Shown piece after piece: positions 1-13,439 of a DNA stretch of 64,000 bases. The notes beneath the pieces were generated by a model that worked only from the letters and a program-made list of their open reading frames with translations, ran no database searches and was not told where the DNA came from. Within the stretch, counting starts at the first letter, position 1, and every line of letters starts with the position of its first letter. A program made the position numbers and the translations under genes. This DNA is from Apostichopus japonicus. Lineage: Eukaryota > Echinodermata > Holothuroidea > Aspidochirotida > Stichopodidae. The stretch covers positions 5,030,214-5,094,213 of the forward strand of contig NC_092567.1 of the NCBI RefSeq assembly GCF_037975245.1, in the 5' to 3' direction.

Positions 1-819
1 AATATATCGAAAATTTGACATCTTATTTTCAAATTTCCACTGTCTTGTCTGAAAACGTTGGCCATTTTATTGTAAATTTGTCACTCATTGCATTTTCCAA
101 ATGTGGGCAAGGGGGCTGAAGATTTGACAGTCACGTTGAACTTCATTAGATAATTGTATATTATAACATGTGTGAAGGCAGCTTTCTTTAAATTGATCCT
201 ATCCCCATCCCTACCCCCCCCCCACTCCTACTTGTGACTTCTAAAAATTGACCCTGGCTGCAAACGTTTCTGATTATTATTATTATTATTTATCTTTATG
301 GGTAAATTGATTGATCACCCAAAATTGAATTGAAAAATGTGAATACATAATTTCGATGAGATGAAAAATTTAGTCAGTCCCACTGTTAGCTGTTTTTTTT
401 TTAAGTTTTGCTTGTTTCTTCTCCAATCCGATAAATATTTCAAATGTTATAGCATTTTTTGTTTGTTCCGTGGTAAAGATATGAAGATTTCTCCTAGATT
501 CGCTGAAAATTTGACAGAACAAAACTTTGAAATTTAGCATAATTATTCCGTATAAATATTCAATCAGCAGCTGCACGAAGTTCCTTTTTTCCATGATCTG
601 ATTTCAAATAGCTGCTATTCAACTGTTTACACCAGTATAATATATGTTATAAGTCATTTTTATAATAAAACAAGGGGCCAGTCCAAGTCAATTAATGATG
701 AGTTGTACTCTGTTTATTGATGTGAAAGTAGTCTATAGGCTTATAAGAATTTAATTGTTCTGGTTGTTAAAGATTTGACCAAATACAATGATATCAAACA
801 AAACTGAACAGAATAGTAA
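1..819. other. Intergenic, no gene seen
   Basis: AT-rich sequence with a C homopolymer near 217 and a short TTA microsatellite near 271-291. The short open frames here have no recognisable domain and no paired splice sites. Confidence 0.5.
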
Positions 820-1608
820 CAGTGTTGAAGCCAGGTACATTTATCCGAGTACCAAGTACTTTTAAGTACTTGAGGCTCCCGAGAACCCAGGTATCCTAGC
901 CCGATGACTGGCTTTTTAGGATCCGAGTACCAGTTTTCGAGTACAGTATTGTATATACAGTATTCAGTACCGAGTACGAATTAAACTATTTCATACTAGT
1001 ACTTCTGATTTCTTAAATATACAACAACCTAATATTTATAACTGTTCCCGGTGGTGATTATAAGTAAATGATATATACCAGTCGAATATGAAGACATTGT
1101 TTGTGTCTTGTTATGGTTTGACAAATTTTCAAATGTAAAATGTCTTAAAATGATGGGTAAATAGGGTTGCAAGTGCCATATTAATACTACAAACATGCTA
1201 TAAATTGTTTTATGTTAGACACATAATATACATCACTTATGCTTTCTTTGTTCATGCTATATGTACTGTTCTTGGTAATATAAACGGCTATTCTGCTGCA
1301 GTAGAGACACATGAGAACGGTGACATTACAGAGTAATAAAAATCATCGATAACTTATAATAACTACCTACTGTAACGTCAGTATTACGAAACTGTTTGTT
1401 TTACATTACTCGTCTTTAAGTACTCGTCACGAACAAGTACCAAGCACTTTGAATCGAGTACAAGTACGAGTACTTAAGCATCAGAGTGCGGTTGCGAAAG
1501 GATGAGTACCAAGTACTGTTAACCTAGTGCGAGTACCGATCATTTGAAAAAAAAAAGATGTTTGAATGCCACTCGAGTGCCGGGTGCTTTTCGAGTACTA
1601 CAACACTA
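820..1608. mobile_element. hAT-like non-autonomous element, GTACTCG-rich
   Basis: The left end reads CAGTGTTGAAG and the reverse complement of the right end reads TAGTGTTGTAGTACTCG, so the termini share AGTGTTG and point inward. Both arms are crowded with GAGTAC/GTACTC words. There is no coding capacity. The CAG/TAGTGTTG terminus fits the hAT superfamily, but the flanking 8-mers (AATAGTAA and GAAAATAG) do not match, so the duplication is decayed or the ends are slightly misplaced. A sequence with similar GGGTACCCG words lies at 50817-50920. Confidence 0.5.
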
Positions 1609-4600
1609 GAAAATAGCTTCTTGACAAAACTTTACCAGATTTTTTTTTCATTTTTATTTTACTAGTGCTTGGAACAAATTTCAATTACATACAAACACAA
1701 AAAGACATTGGCAACACCAAATCTCTCCCGAAATTGAAACATACAGATACCGATACGGTCAAACTTCTTTAAATCGTAGTTACTAATGAGGAACTGATTA
1801 TATGTAATTTAAACCGTACTTACTAATGAGGGACTGATTAATGTAATTTAAACAGTACTGACTAATCAGGAACTGATTAAGGTAATTTAACGTAAAACGG
1901 TAGTAACATACCTTGTTTTTTTTATAAGATAAACCAAGACAAAACTGATCAGCAATTGATTGAACATATTTTATTTTCTTATTAGGATCATCTTTTTCGC
2001 AAACCGCTAGCTTGAACTGATCATGCAGTTAGTGATAATGAATGATATTTTAACGCTTCTTTGATATATTATTTTCAAGGAAAAACAGTAGATCACTAAG
2101 CTACTTCTAAATAATTATGATAAAAATCCGACTAAATTGAAGGGAAGAAAGGCGCCCGGCCATTTCAGATTCAACCAACTCCTTTCCAAGAGGCTGTCGA
2201 AAACTGTCGTTTTCGAGGGCGCTATACTTTTTTGCGGAATGGTCACTCTATTAATTCTGAATTGTCAGAGTTTGCTCCACCATTACATTATGAATAATGA
2301 AATGCAATTAAAATTTCGTTACAACTGACACAATCTTCTAGATTTGTCATAAGTTAACGGCAGTTTGCGAGAACTTTGAAAGATTCTATTCGAATTTGAA
2401 ATTTCGTCGACCTTCTCAAATATCCAAACACAGAAGACGCGTGAACAATGTACGGTTTTACGAGAACAGAGACAGAAATATAGAACTCCGTAATATAGAA
2501 ATGTTTTTGTTTTCTACCTTGTTCCTGATCACGATAACTTTTTTTCTTATTATCTTAGCCTCTTACCTGTTTTCAATCTTTCCTAAGTCTGCAACTACGA
2601 GGTAAAATAACACCGGACTGGTTAAATTTTGACGGTTAACCGGTTAATTATTTTATTGAAACATGTTAATTCTTGCTCATGCGCATATGTCATGAATGTG
2701 GTCAATATTCGCCTTGAAAATGTTTTTTGTTTTATTTTTTTGTACAATACAGGACTGTGTGACATGTTTGAGATCTACTTGATGATCTTGTAAATAAATC
2801 CAACATTAACAGTGTTGTATGTACAGTGCGTTATTTATTAAACAACCCTACAACGAAGATTGCAAACGGTCGTGTATTTTTACGTCATGCTGACATCTTC
2901 TGATGAAAATGATAAAAGAAGTTGTCACGCTGATAAATGACTATGCTTGTTAGTCAGGGTTAATTCCTCATTCAATGTACAGAGGATATATCACGTGACC
3001 GATTTCAAATTACAACCTTAAGAAACGGGTTAAAATCGTTTACATTTGTTATCTGAAGCGCCTCAGTCGTTACACTACATTTGGTTTGTTTATTGACGTA
3101 TTGTCATGCTCTGCGCCTTACCACTTTTATACGTCATTTGATGATCACTTACTGCTAAACAATACTTTATCGTTTTTCCTCTCAACCAGATTCCGTCTGC
3201 TCAGTTTGGTCAAAAAAAGAAGAAGTGTATGTAGCGTAATATCAGACCGCATTGAGGAATCTCATTAAGACCTCCTACTATACTAACTTAACAAACAGAT
3301 GTATAGAGCTGATAACTTCAACATGGTCCCGTGATGGTGAATAACATTCAATTCGAACAAAACGATTCGAGACTTTCATAAGCCTCTTCTTTGACGTATC
3401 GTACGTGATGGCGTGATGTTTGTGTGTGTTTTTATTTATGTATTCAAAAACCGACAATTATAACAGTTTATATCACCTTCACCCAAATGTTCCCACCAAG
3501 ATCTACTTCCAATCTACACAACACCCTTTCCACCGAACTGTCATGAAAATAGTATGCTCCTGGTTATAAACCACGTCCAATGTTTCCATAGTAACAGCAG
3601 CAATTGATTTCAGAAGCGATATTTTAATATAACAACCTCCATCGTAATTCTATCCGGACGGGATCATGGACTTACAATCGTGATGTAACAAACGAATTCA
3701 TTTCAACGAGGAACTCAAATAGATACATTCATATCCTAATACATCTCTTATATATCATTTCTCATACAAGAATAAATATGTTTGCAATATATGCTTTATG
3801 CTTTATATCGTATCCTCTTCTTTTCAAGTGAATGCATGAGTTTCTTAAAATAGTGTATCATTTTACCATGTATTCCCAAATACAGACATCATTCATTTAC
3901 GATAATCTATTTTTGGAAGGGATTGCGAAAGGGTGGGGGGGGGGTTATACAAAAGAGGCAATTTCAAATGACATATTTCTAAATTTAACAACAAAACGAC
4001 ATTACAAACATGGAAAGGTTCAGGCCTTTTCTTAACCAGTTTCCATAAAACTGGATGGGAACGTACCAAGGTCGAGTTTTTTTTGTCCCAAACAGGTTTG
4101 CAATTGTGTGTAAGTATTCGCTCATGATTGGTCGGAAGTTTTGTCATCACCATAGAAACCTGGTACTTCGCGGTAAGCAAAATGTCTGAATCAGTTCGTT
4201 GCAACGAAGGCTTAACCGTTCAAAATATCCCGAATCTTTTCGTAAGTATATGTAGATATCTTTGGAATTGGTTTAGACATATTTAGCTCATTAGTTTGTT
4301 AGATTGTATGATCTACTATATCCATGTTTGATCGAAGTTTTCTGTGAAGGCATTTATCGATAACATAGCACAATGCACGTAACAGTTTTGTACAGGGTGC
4401 ATCACACATGCGCTGTATGCCTATATGTATTAAAATTATGTACACAGTGCAGTGACGGTAGTATACCATACTGCATACTATACAGTATGGACATTTGAGA
4501 ACTGTGTTGTGATGCAAAAACAATTCAGTTTTTTTTCCCCTTCCCCCCCCCCCCCCCACCCCCACCCCACTCCCATCCCCTTCTGGAACCACTTTTTAAA

Positions 4601-5593
4601 ATTGGTCAGAGCTTTTCTCGAGATGACAGGATTGCTTATTAGTAGCTTTAACTCAATACAAAGGACCAACTTCCTCTCCACCAAAATCAATTCTTCCAAG
4701 GATACCAGTCATTGATGACGGTTACCCAGTATTCTTCACCCCTCACTTGAGCTTCTGCCTATCCTGTTTAGTCCTATATGTATTGTGTATATCCAATAGT
4801 TTCCTCTATATATGATCTAACCCAATGGGGAAACATATGATTCAACATAAAAGTCGTGTAAATAAAGCCTTGATTATTCGCAAGCCATTTACCAAATTTT
4901 AGACAGGAAAATTGCAGACTTACTGTAGTCCTAATCTAGTCGCGCAATACACTCACGTATTGTATCAATTCAAACTATTGCTGCTGTCATGTTTGCGTAT
5001 ATTTATTTAAGACTCGTGATTTTAGTGTATCCATTCCACGAATTGAATTCCGATTTCAATAGAACGACTCACGAATCTTACAATGTATCGTATGTATCAT
5101 AAGTTAGGTCAACAAGTGATCCAAGCATTACAGGTAAAGTTCGGACGTTTAGAAGGCAACCCCGTAACTAAACTTAACTAAGTGTTACAGGACAATCACC
5201 ATCAAAATTCTGTTCATTCATCAATTCATCTGTTCAGCTTAAGCACCATGTTTCAGTGACGTCAATGAACTCATTCATGTTTTGACATTTAAGACCCATG
5301 GACAGCGGGTGATTCCTGGAATTACTCGTCATGATAAAACTCACTTTTCTCGTCAGAGACTTCGGTCAAAAAGTTTAGTAGATTTCAAAATACAAATCAC
5401 GTTATCGTAGCGTGCGTGTAGGAATGCTATGACAATATACCATATTCGCCGCATGTAATATCATATATTTACGACACTGGTGACAAATCTACAGTGGTTC
5501 TGAAGGGACAGGCGAGTTCTGCAAAACACTTAAAAGTTGTATATTTTTGTTGAGCTGACGAGTTACGCTAAAGTTACCGCTTGACGAAAATGA
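1609..5593. other. Intergenic, no gene seen
   Basis: About 4 kb of AT-rich sequence. It contains the short tandem repeat at 1768-1892 and G/C homopolymers near 3935 and 4542. None of the open frames (all under 105 codons) shows a domain, a signal peptide or supporting splice sites. Confidence 0.4.
1768..1892. repeat. Three-copy tandem repeat, about 40 bp
   Basis: Three imperfect units follow each other, each containing ACTAAT(G/C)AGG(A/G)ACTGATTA followed by GTAATTTAA. The repeats diverge by only a few positions. No function is evident. Confidence 0.8.
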
Positions 5594-6920
5594 CAGGGGC
5601 GTTTCCAGGATTTTCCAGTAGGGGGGGGGGGCGTCAGGCATGAATGATCGCCGTCCTGGGGGATGGGTCTAAGGGGAGGGGTGGACAATTTTTGCTTTTG
5701 AAGAAGGGCTGAAATGCAAAATGGTGCCATATGCATGGGCGGCGATCCGTACTTCCGAGTGGGAGGGGGGGATATGACCTTGTTGACTATCTAAGCGTAA
5801 CGCCACCATGAGTTGGCGCGAAGCGTACAATAAAATTTTGGGATTAACAAACCCTCTAGATGGCCGGAAACGGCACTTCCCGAGGTTTCCAAGCGGCATA
5901 TACCCAACTTTAAAATAGGGATGTCATGTCCGAAATATCTCATAATCAGGATCCAAAATACTTTTTTTTTAAAATTTCGGGTGTTATTTTGGGAAAATTG
6001 CCCCTGTCAATCTTGTTTCAGGCGCAACGTTAGAATGTTCGAGAGCTCTTTTATATTATTCGATGAAGAAAATGTCCTCATGCAGGCTATTATAGGCCTA
6101 TACACATGCAATACACAATTACACATAGTTACATTCCTAGGTACCGATTGCTAGGGCATCCAGGTGAAACGTGTATTAAGCATTACCCTGGTAACATGAG
6201 ATTCTCAGCTGTTCGAGGGAACATGTACGTGTGTAGGCCTACTATAGGGCCTATATGAATACTATGAGGGTGCATATATGTACTATATCAATACCGTGGG
6301 CGCAATAATACATGTTGTTGTTATAGGGCCAATGAAGCCTACAGTCAACTATTCTTGCTTTATAAAGACGCTTTATTTGAAAAGATCGCACTGCGTTTAT
6401 GGTAGGCGAGAAATGAAGCTAAAAAAGAGCTGTACATTAACGATGATGCATAAATGTAGGCATGAAAATATTCTTATCCCTTGCATTTGGTGGGGGGGGG
6501 GGATATGGTGTATTACATCCCCTCCACCCATTTTCATGGGGGATATATCCCCCTTCCCCCCCCCCCCCCAGGATCGCCGCCCATGGCCATATGTGATCCA
6601 TTTTTCGACCTTAACATTTCCAGTAAATATGGACACAAAATGCACAATTTAGTATGGCTGGCATGTCACTTAGTGTTTATAGTGATAATACAAACACAAT
6701 TACCATCTATGTTTCTAAAACTATTATGCCGCCGAACTTCGCCAGAACCTTTTTTTGGCAAACAAAAAATAAACATACGGGCGGGGGGGGGGGGCTTGAG
6801 CGATCCCCGACATCTCACTTAAAGGTCGTCATCAATTTTTTAATTTTTTTTTGCTAAACTTTTTTTTGGTGACGGCCAATAGGGGGGGCGCGCCTGTGCG
6901 CCCCCCTGGATACGCCCCTG
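5594..6920. mobile_element. Outer hAT-like element of a nested pair
   Basis: The left end CAGGGGCGTTTCCAGG faces the right end, whose reverse complement is CAGGGGCGTATCCAGG. The inverted repeat is therefore about 16 bp with two mismatches. The terminal CAGGGGCG is typical of hAT elements. The flanking 8-mers GAAAATGA and AATGATAA do not match as a simple 8-bp duplication, although both contain AATGA. The interior has long G/C homopolymers and a second complete element (5734-6585). There is no transposase, so it is probably non-autonomous. Confidence 0.6.
5734..6585. mobile_element. Nested hAT-like element, TSD GCCATATG
   Basis: The inverted ends are CATGGGCGGCGATCC on the left and its near-exact complement GGATCGCCGCCCATG on the right. 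A perfect 8-bp duplication GCCATATG occurs at 5726-5733 and 6586-6593, as expected for hAT transposition. The interior carries the family core 'ctatctaagcg...gccaccatgagttggcgc' in reverse orientation, also seen in the 12-13 kb elements. No intact gene is present. Confidence 0.8.
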
Positions 6921-9900
6921 AATGATAACACAAATCGAGTTTGGTGTGTTTCACGTAACTTGGCAACAAGTCAAAGATATGATTTTGATCGAGTTGTCAA
7001 GTATACGCTCTATTCATGTCTTGGCCAAATTTAATCAAGTTGAGTATGTGCATTGTCAACTCAATTAACATCATTTGACGTGACTACAACTCGCCGGTTC
7101 CTTCAGTAAGTAAAGCGTAATTATTCCCTGCTGTGCAGCGTCGAGAGAGATAAATGAAGATTTCTAACAACATATATATGTGTAGGCTAACCTCGCTATG
7201 CTGTGTTCAAATGTCATTGACTTTCAGGACTTTGGAGTACTACACTTGTAAGCAATGGCGGAAGAAGGCGGTATCGGGGAAGGGAGGGATGAGGGGGGAG
7301 TTAGGAGGGGCAAACTGTTGGATAGTGGGAGGTGTTAGATTGACCTGAGTGCAACACATTTACTCAAAAAAATTCACAATTGTAGTAATGAAAAGAGGAG
7401 GGTCTCTTTCTTTATTTAAAAGGTAAACTTTCAGTTGTAAGGCACTGTTATCTGTGACGTCCACCTATCCTTACAATGTGGACTCGGTGGTTCTGATCTT
7501 GTTTTTGAAATGTTTACCAAATGGGAGTGAAGAACTTAGATTGCACAGTCTCCGGATGTGTGACGTTATTAATTCGCAGATCACATTGCAAGGGTCGTAC
7601 CTGTTCCTCGTTAGATTTGACAGAGGGATTCAACTGGTAATGCGTAAGGTTGGCATGTAATATAAACTGTTGATCGTTCGAATGAGAACCTTTTTAAAGA
7701 ATACATGAACAATAACCTTATTTATAATACATAAACAAGTACGTGTGTTCCTCATACGTCTTCTGCTGTACCAGCAGTTATTTATACAACATATAACGAC
7801 ATGTTAACTACATAACATTATTAACATTTACTAATTTCATATTACCAAGCGGAAGTTTAATATTAATTTGATAATTTTATTCTACCTGTTTGTTGTTTTT
7901 GATAAATTAATAAACGATACAGACTCTAAGGTGTTAGTAAAAGCAACCTTTTGAAAAATAACGATTTGCCGTTGCTAGCGAAATGGTTTGTACAGAGAAG
8001 ACTTCGTCTTTGAGTACAACGTTAACTTATATTGCCGTGTTGGACGAATCCCACCGTACTCCATTACTCTTCCAACCAGAATTAATGATCAAAGCTATAG
8101 TCTCATTGGCAATAGTTTCTTTAAAATACCAAATGATTAACTTGGTGGGGGGGGGGTAGGGGGAACCTGATCGAGTCTTGATCCTGCTTGTTAGCAGAAT
8201 CATTCCGGATATAAACAGACATAAACAGTTTTTAATCAATGCAGTAAACGTAAGAAAAGACAAGCAAATTATTTTCAGAATCGAAGCATTTCCGAAAAAG
8301 TCAAAACTAAGAGGAACTGTGAGCTGCGCCGACCCTGCCAATACCACCCTCCCGGGAGAAATAAAGATAATAGACAAATACAATATATTACATAAGAATA
8401 CATAGTTTAGTAAATTTATTGATGCAATTTGACGCCATCACGTTAACGTTACACATTTAACAAACCAGCAACACAATTTCCTTGCTCGTAATAATAGTCA
8501 TTAATGTTACGATATTTTTCACTTGAGAGTATTTCATATTTTTAAATCACATTGAACAAAATACTTAGGATTAATTATTGATGAAAACGTAGAGTGGAAG
8601 CAAAATACTAATGATCTATGTCATCGTTGCCGATGTGTGTTATTTCCTAAGCGTGGTTAAAGGGAAATTTCTGCTTGGTCGAAATCGGGGAAAAGTCAAT
8701 GCTGCCCTAGCCCAATGGTGTTTAGGTGGTTAGGGTGTGACTTTTTATACCCACCTCCTTGCTTCGCATACTTACGTAATCGATGAATACTTACGTATTA
8801 TGTGAGTGTTACGTAGTTACATGCTTCATTCCTCTCATGGTGCAGGGTGGCGTCGCATGTGCTCTCATAGTGAAATCCTATAGTAATATGTTTTCTATAT
8901 ATGTTTTATAAAGGCATTAAAGGGGTAGATATCCTAATTGTATACTTCTTTAATATCGCATTCTTGAGATTTGCTTTTAATGCGATTTTGCTACATGCTT
9001 TGTACCATCTTTGTTGCCTTTTCGTGTATTTATTGCGTTGCCTATTTGTAAGAGTATCTCGAGTTAAAGTATCATCTTCGTGGAGTATCTCTCGAGAGGT
9101 TATTATTTTATTGGTATTCTATGATTCTCCAGAAAGCCGCCGTAAACCCCCAATAGCTGCAGTAAACCCCTGAATGCCTCTGTATGTCGCAGTTTGTCGT
9201 GCGGCTAGTTTTGCCCGTCAGCGATGGTAAGTTGAGCGTTATTATTATTAAGGAGGTAATTGTTGTTAATCTTACTCTATGCTTTGTGTTTCATGGTACC
9301 AAATGTTATTTGCTATACACCTCTTCCCTTTGTGCATTATTTATAAGAGGAAACCTTATTCTGTATTATGTTATTATTGATTTGTACAAATTCATGTGTT
9401 TGGTTCACCAATGTTTGTAAATTAATGTTTAGATATTTTTACTTTATGGTTTTCACCGTGGTCCTTTTGAACCACGTGTGCAAACTAAACGGGTAAACAC
9501 CTCCGACTACGTTGTTCAGCAATCATTGAGCGTTATCTCGGTGACAATCTATGTAAACGTTTTATTAAGTACATTGGTACTGTCTTGTATATCAGAAACA
9601 CTATGCCAAATGAAATAGCAATTTAAATTCACTCTCCTTGTATCTATTCTTAACAATTGTAGTTTGTGGTACGGCCTGTAGGGTCTTATACTACGTTCTG
9701 AAATCCTCTAGAAAATTTGCGGAATAAATTGATCAAATTATTTATAATGAAACCTACCCCCCCCACCCCACCCGCATCCCACGCCTATATAAAATGTATC
9801 AATCGGGCGCTACCATCCTCCGTTAAAGCAAAGCAAAACAAATGTAACATGTCACAACAATTACATCAGGAATTTATACATTAGACAAGATTATAGCTCG

Positions 9901-11308
9901 TAGCGGACATATGATTGTGTTCACACAGATCTCTTAGGTAGACCGAGGTATATACTATAATGTGTAATATACATGACTGGTCAGAACCTGACACCAGCGA
10001 AGTAAATAACATACTATACTAACTGAATGGGCAATTGCTCTCCCAGTAAATCCTTGTGTCCGCCCTATTAAATATGTTGCTCACAATCTTCATTTTCGTA
10101 CCAGAGATATGCATAAGAACAACCAAACCATCAGGAGCCTATATCAAGTAGATGAAATACTCATAGCCTCTATATCAATGTATACCTCTTTTTTTACATA
10201 TTTCATATAATCGGTTAACACATTTTTCGCATACTAAGTCGAAATGTCAACAGTTTATCAATGTGGTCCTTTCTTTACCCCCTTATTACATAACACCAAT
10301 CTAATCAAGAAACGTTGATATTCTGAGATAACATAGTTGAACTGGTGAGGTATTAAGGCGATATCATAAGGAATAAGCCGAATTATTAAATAAAAAAAAC
10401 CAATATGTTAAGATAATAAGTCGAAATACTTTTTTAAACTTTGCCATCTTAAAGTCGAAAGTTAGAGAAAATAGGCGAAAGTTTGAAATATAGTAGTGAA
10501 AGTTTGAGTTAAAAAAAATGCAAATTGGATATTAAAAGTGAAAAGATGGACCTGTTATTTCGAAATTTCCACTTCTTTAGTACCACAATCCTAACATTTT
10601 TAAAAGAGTTTAAGACAATTTCCAGGAAAGATATAATTTTTTTATGAAAATATATTCAATTTCGAACAGTTGTTGAAATTTCCAGGTAAGCAGCGAATTA
10701 GAAAATGACATTTAGTGTGAGCATTGGCAAATTATAATATAGTGTCATAAGTAATGATTCAAGACATTACCATTATGTAAAATTATGGTAGGGAAATAAA
10801 GCACAATACAAGTAAAACAGGCTCTCCTAATTATCGAGTGTACGTGATATATGATATACAGATTAAAAACAAATTGACATCATTGTGTATTACTTAACAT
10901 TGTTATATTTTATTGATTGTGATTTTAACCAATTGACGTCCATGAGAAAGATGGTCTTATATACTGATGACGTAGTGTTTGATTGATGACGTCATTGGTA
11001 GTTTGATTGGTTCTTGTCGATGTGAAGTTATCAGAGCAAACGAATTCATATTTTGTAATACTTTAAATATTGTTTACACTTTTTTGGAGTTCTTCTTATA
11101 TTTTCCTTTTCTGTCTTTTTTTGTGATATTTCATTTAAAGTCTGTATAAATAAATTTGATAATTTTCAACACTATTTGAATAATTTTCAATTTATGCGTG
11201 ACAAATATGTACTTTACTGTAAACATGTTATTTGCGGCTATAAAGTATTTTTTGCCCGTTACTGTAAGTTTTGTGTTGCATTCGAAAGACTGACATAATT
11301 GTCTCCGT
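6921..11308. other. Intergenic, no gene seen
   Basis: About 4.4 kb without a supportable gene. Homopolymers occur near 8149 and 9755. A stretch around 10210-10510 repeats 'agtcgaaa/gcgaaagt' words in purine-rich DNA. Short open frames around 8027-8405 and 8901-9420 look hydrophobic but match nothing I recognise. Confidence 0.4.
10932..10998. repeat. CRE-containing dispersed repeat, copy 1
   Basis: This stretch aligns by eye with 23192-23259: both run 'ttgac.tcca.ga' ... 'tact.atgacg.agtg.ttgat.gatgacgtc'. It carries one perfect TGACGTCA palindrome, a cAMP-response-element consensus. The two copies are about 12 kb apart. Confidence 0.55.
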
Positions 11309-12263
11309 CAGTGGCGTCGTGCCCATTGGGGCCTGGGGGGGGGGGACAGGCCCCCCAAATTTTGTCAAAGGTGTCATAAAATTTGTCATAATTTAAAAAA
11401 AAGTGTTTTCGAACAGTGTCAGCAACTGAATTTCTTGTAGGGCCTACGAAAAATGGGGCTTCTGTTGACTGCTTGGTCAATGGTTGTTAATTGTTGATAT
11501 TCAGTCAATCGAAACAGTTAAATAATTACTGGTTGATAACTAATGAACCAAATGTGCCATCAACGCTGCCATCGTTGAACAATATTATATATACGTAGTC
11601 CCAGAGTATGGGCAACCCGTTACCTTTGCCAAAGTCAGTCAATTTTCCATGAAAAAAAATGGCAAATTTTTTAATTGTTTTCTAAGCCTGTAACAAAGTT
11701 CGGAAAGTTAAGATAAATGTAGTGAACAGAGATTATGGGACTCCATGTGAACTTCTTCTTAAGTAATGCAATCAGTTCGCTAAAAGGTCTACTAGGATAC
11801 ATTTTCCTCATGATCTGATAGGTAGTTTTGAAAAAAATGAATAATAATAATCATTTCAAATACAGTCACAATTAACCTGGAAAATAATCACTTCGTTATC
11901 GCACGTTTTACCTTAGGTTTCGCTACTTTCGCTTTTTGTGCCCATGTTTTCAAATGGCATCGTTTTTTCTTTACCCAGTCACCACTTCTCACGGGCATGG
12001 GCGGCGATCATGGATCAGCCAACACAAAAATGTCTTCAATTTTGGGCGCTTCTGTGAGACGAGGAATTGGTAAACTGAGGAATAAATGGCGATCACTTCC
12101 TTCGAGAATATTTCCCAAAATAAAAAAATTGCCGTAAATTTTGATCAATTTTAGGGGTGTTGCTTACTGCCATAAAGCACGGGAAGTGCCGTTTCCTGCA
12201 ATCTGAGGGGTCTGCCAGACGAAAAATTTTCTTGTACGCTGCGCGCCAACCCGTGGTAGCGCT

Positions 12264-13359
12264 CAGTGGCGGCGGAACCGGGGGGGCTTGGGGGGGCTCA
12301 GCCCCCCCCCAATAAAAAAGTTGAGGGGGCAAATGCTTGATTAGCCCCCCCAATATTTACCAAGGCTCCGAAACGTACATCTGCCCATTTTTCAATGCAT
12401 ACTTGTCGATCTGTCCGATGCACACGTATACTCTATAGGTGTAATCATTTTAGTAATTGCTGGGGGACCCTCGGCCCGTCGCTTGGCTATAGACCACATT
12501 GTCACCCCAACCGCGTCTTCACGCCCCGTGAAAAGTGGAAGCAGTGAGTGTGAGTACCGGTAAGCGTAACACAACTTCGTCTTAGGCCAATCACTTGCCT
12601 CATTTCAGCCAGTTCTCCAACATCCCCTTACTTAGTGGCGGATCGAGCGTCCATATATACAGTCAGGGGCGGATGCCCCCCCCCCCCTGACGGACTCAAA
12701 TGGACTGCTGGCGCCCTTTTCAGCTTTTCACTACTTTTTACTTATTCGCGATTTTTGACTATTTTATTGCGCTCTCATATACCTATTGACATTTGTCATA
12801 TTCTGTTGGTGTATTTTCCGACAAAATGGCGACGACACCTATTTATTCTCCGTTTATCTGCAAATTAGCAAGGCCCCGGAAAGGGTCATTTCCTGCAATC
12901 TCGGGAGTATCTTTATTCAAAAATTTTCTGTACGCTCCTCGCCAACCTGTGGTGGCGCTCCGCTTAGATAGTGTCGAAAGCGCCCCTACAGACCATTCTT
13001 GCCCCCCCCCCCCCGACAATACCCCTAGCCCCGCCACTGCCCTTACTACACTCAAAAACGTCTTTGCGAGTACACTACGAGTAATAGCTACTCTCTTAAA
13101 ACACCATCGAATATACAAATTACAATGTTTTTACAGACTTTACGTGCAATCTGAGAAATTGCAGGCTTGAGACCCATATTTTAGGGTCAGGTATTCGCAG
13201 CATAAAACACTCGGGAAGTGCCGTTTCCGGCCATCTGGGGGTTTGAAAAAAACCCAAAATTTTCTTGTAAGCTCCGCGCCAACCGATGGTGGCGCTCCGC
13301 TTAGATAGTCTCCACACATTAGCCCCCCCCCCAATAATTTTTCCGTTCCGCCGCGCCTG
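12264..13359. mobile_element. Level 3 hAT-like element, TSD GTAGCGCT
   Basis: The inverted ends CAGTGGCGGCGGAAC and CAGGCGCGGCGGAAC face each other. The perfect 8-bp duplication GTAGCGCT lies at 12256-12263 and 13360-13367. The insertion split a conserved family core, 'cgccaaccc gtggtagcgct', belonging to the level 2 element. G/C homopolymers near both ends are typical of this family here. Confidence 0.85.
12633..13039. mobile_element. Level 4 (innermost) hAT-like element, TSD CCCTTACT
   Basis: A 407-bp element with ends TAGTGGCGG and, reverse-complemented, CAGTGGCGG. The perfect 8-bp duplication CCCTTACT flanks it at 12625-12632 and 13040-13047. It contains its own copy of the 'gccaacctgtggtggcgctccgc' core. 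It is non-autonomous and MITE-sized. Confidence 0.85.
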
Positions 13360-13439
13360 GTAGCGCTTCGCTTAGATAGTCATCACCTGCTCACGGGCCC
13401 CCCAAAAATTTATTTTCGCACGACGCCCCTGGTCTCTGT

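Larger units (their letters stand above)
11996..13389. mobile_element. Level 2 hAT-like element, TSD CTCACGGG
   Basis: The left end CATGGGCGGCGATC matches the end of the element at 5734-6585. The right end (reverse complement CAGGTGATGAC) is diverged, so the inverted repeat is weak. The flanking 8-mers are identical, CTCACGGG at 11988-11995 and 13390-13397, which is the main support. It lies wholly inside the level 1 element and contains level 3. Confidence 0.6.
11309..13431. mobile_element. Level 1 (outermost) hAT-like element
   Basis: The termini are CAGTGGCGTCGTGC and, reverse-complemented from the right end, CAGGGGCGTCGTGC, with one mismatch in 14. The flanking 8-mers are GTCTCCGT (11301-11308) and GTCTCTGT (13432-13439), a target duplication with one change. 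The mismatch fits with this being the oldest of four nested insertions. No transposase frame remains. Confidence 0.85.

Noticed and set aside
8027-8383. A 118-codon hydrophobic minus-strand frame
   Set aside because: It has stretches that look membrane-like, but no start context, splice sites or recognisable family, and the opposite strand is open too. Most likely chance.
8901-9420. Two hydrophobic plus-strand frames of 90 and 78 codons
   Set aside because: Leu/Phe/Cys-rich composition follows from T-rich DNA; no domain and no splice support.
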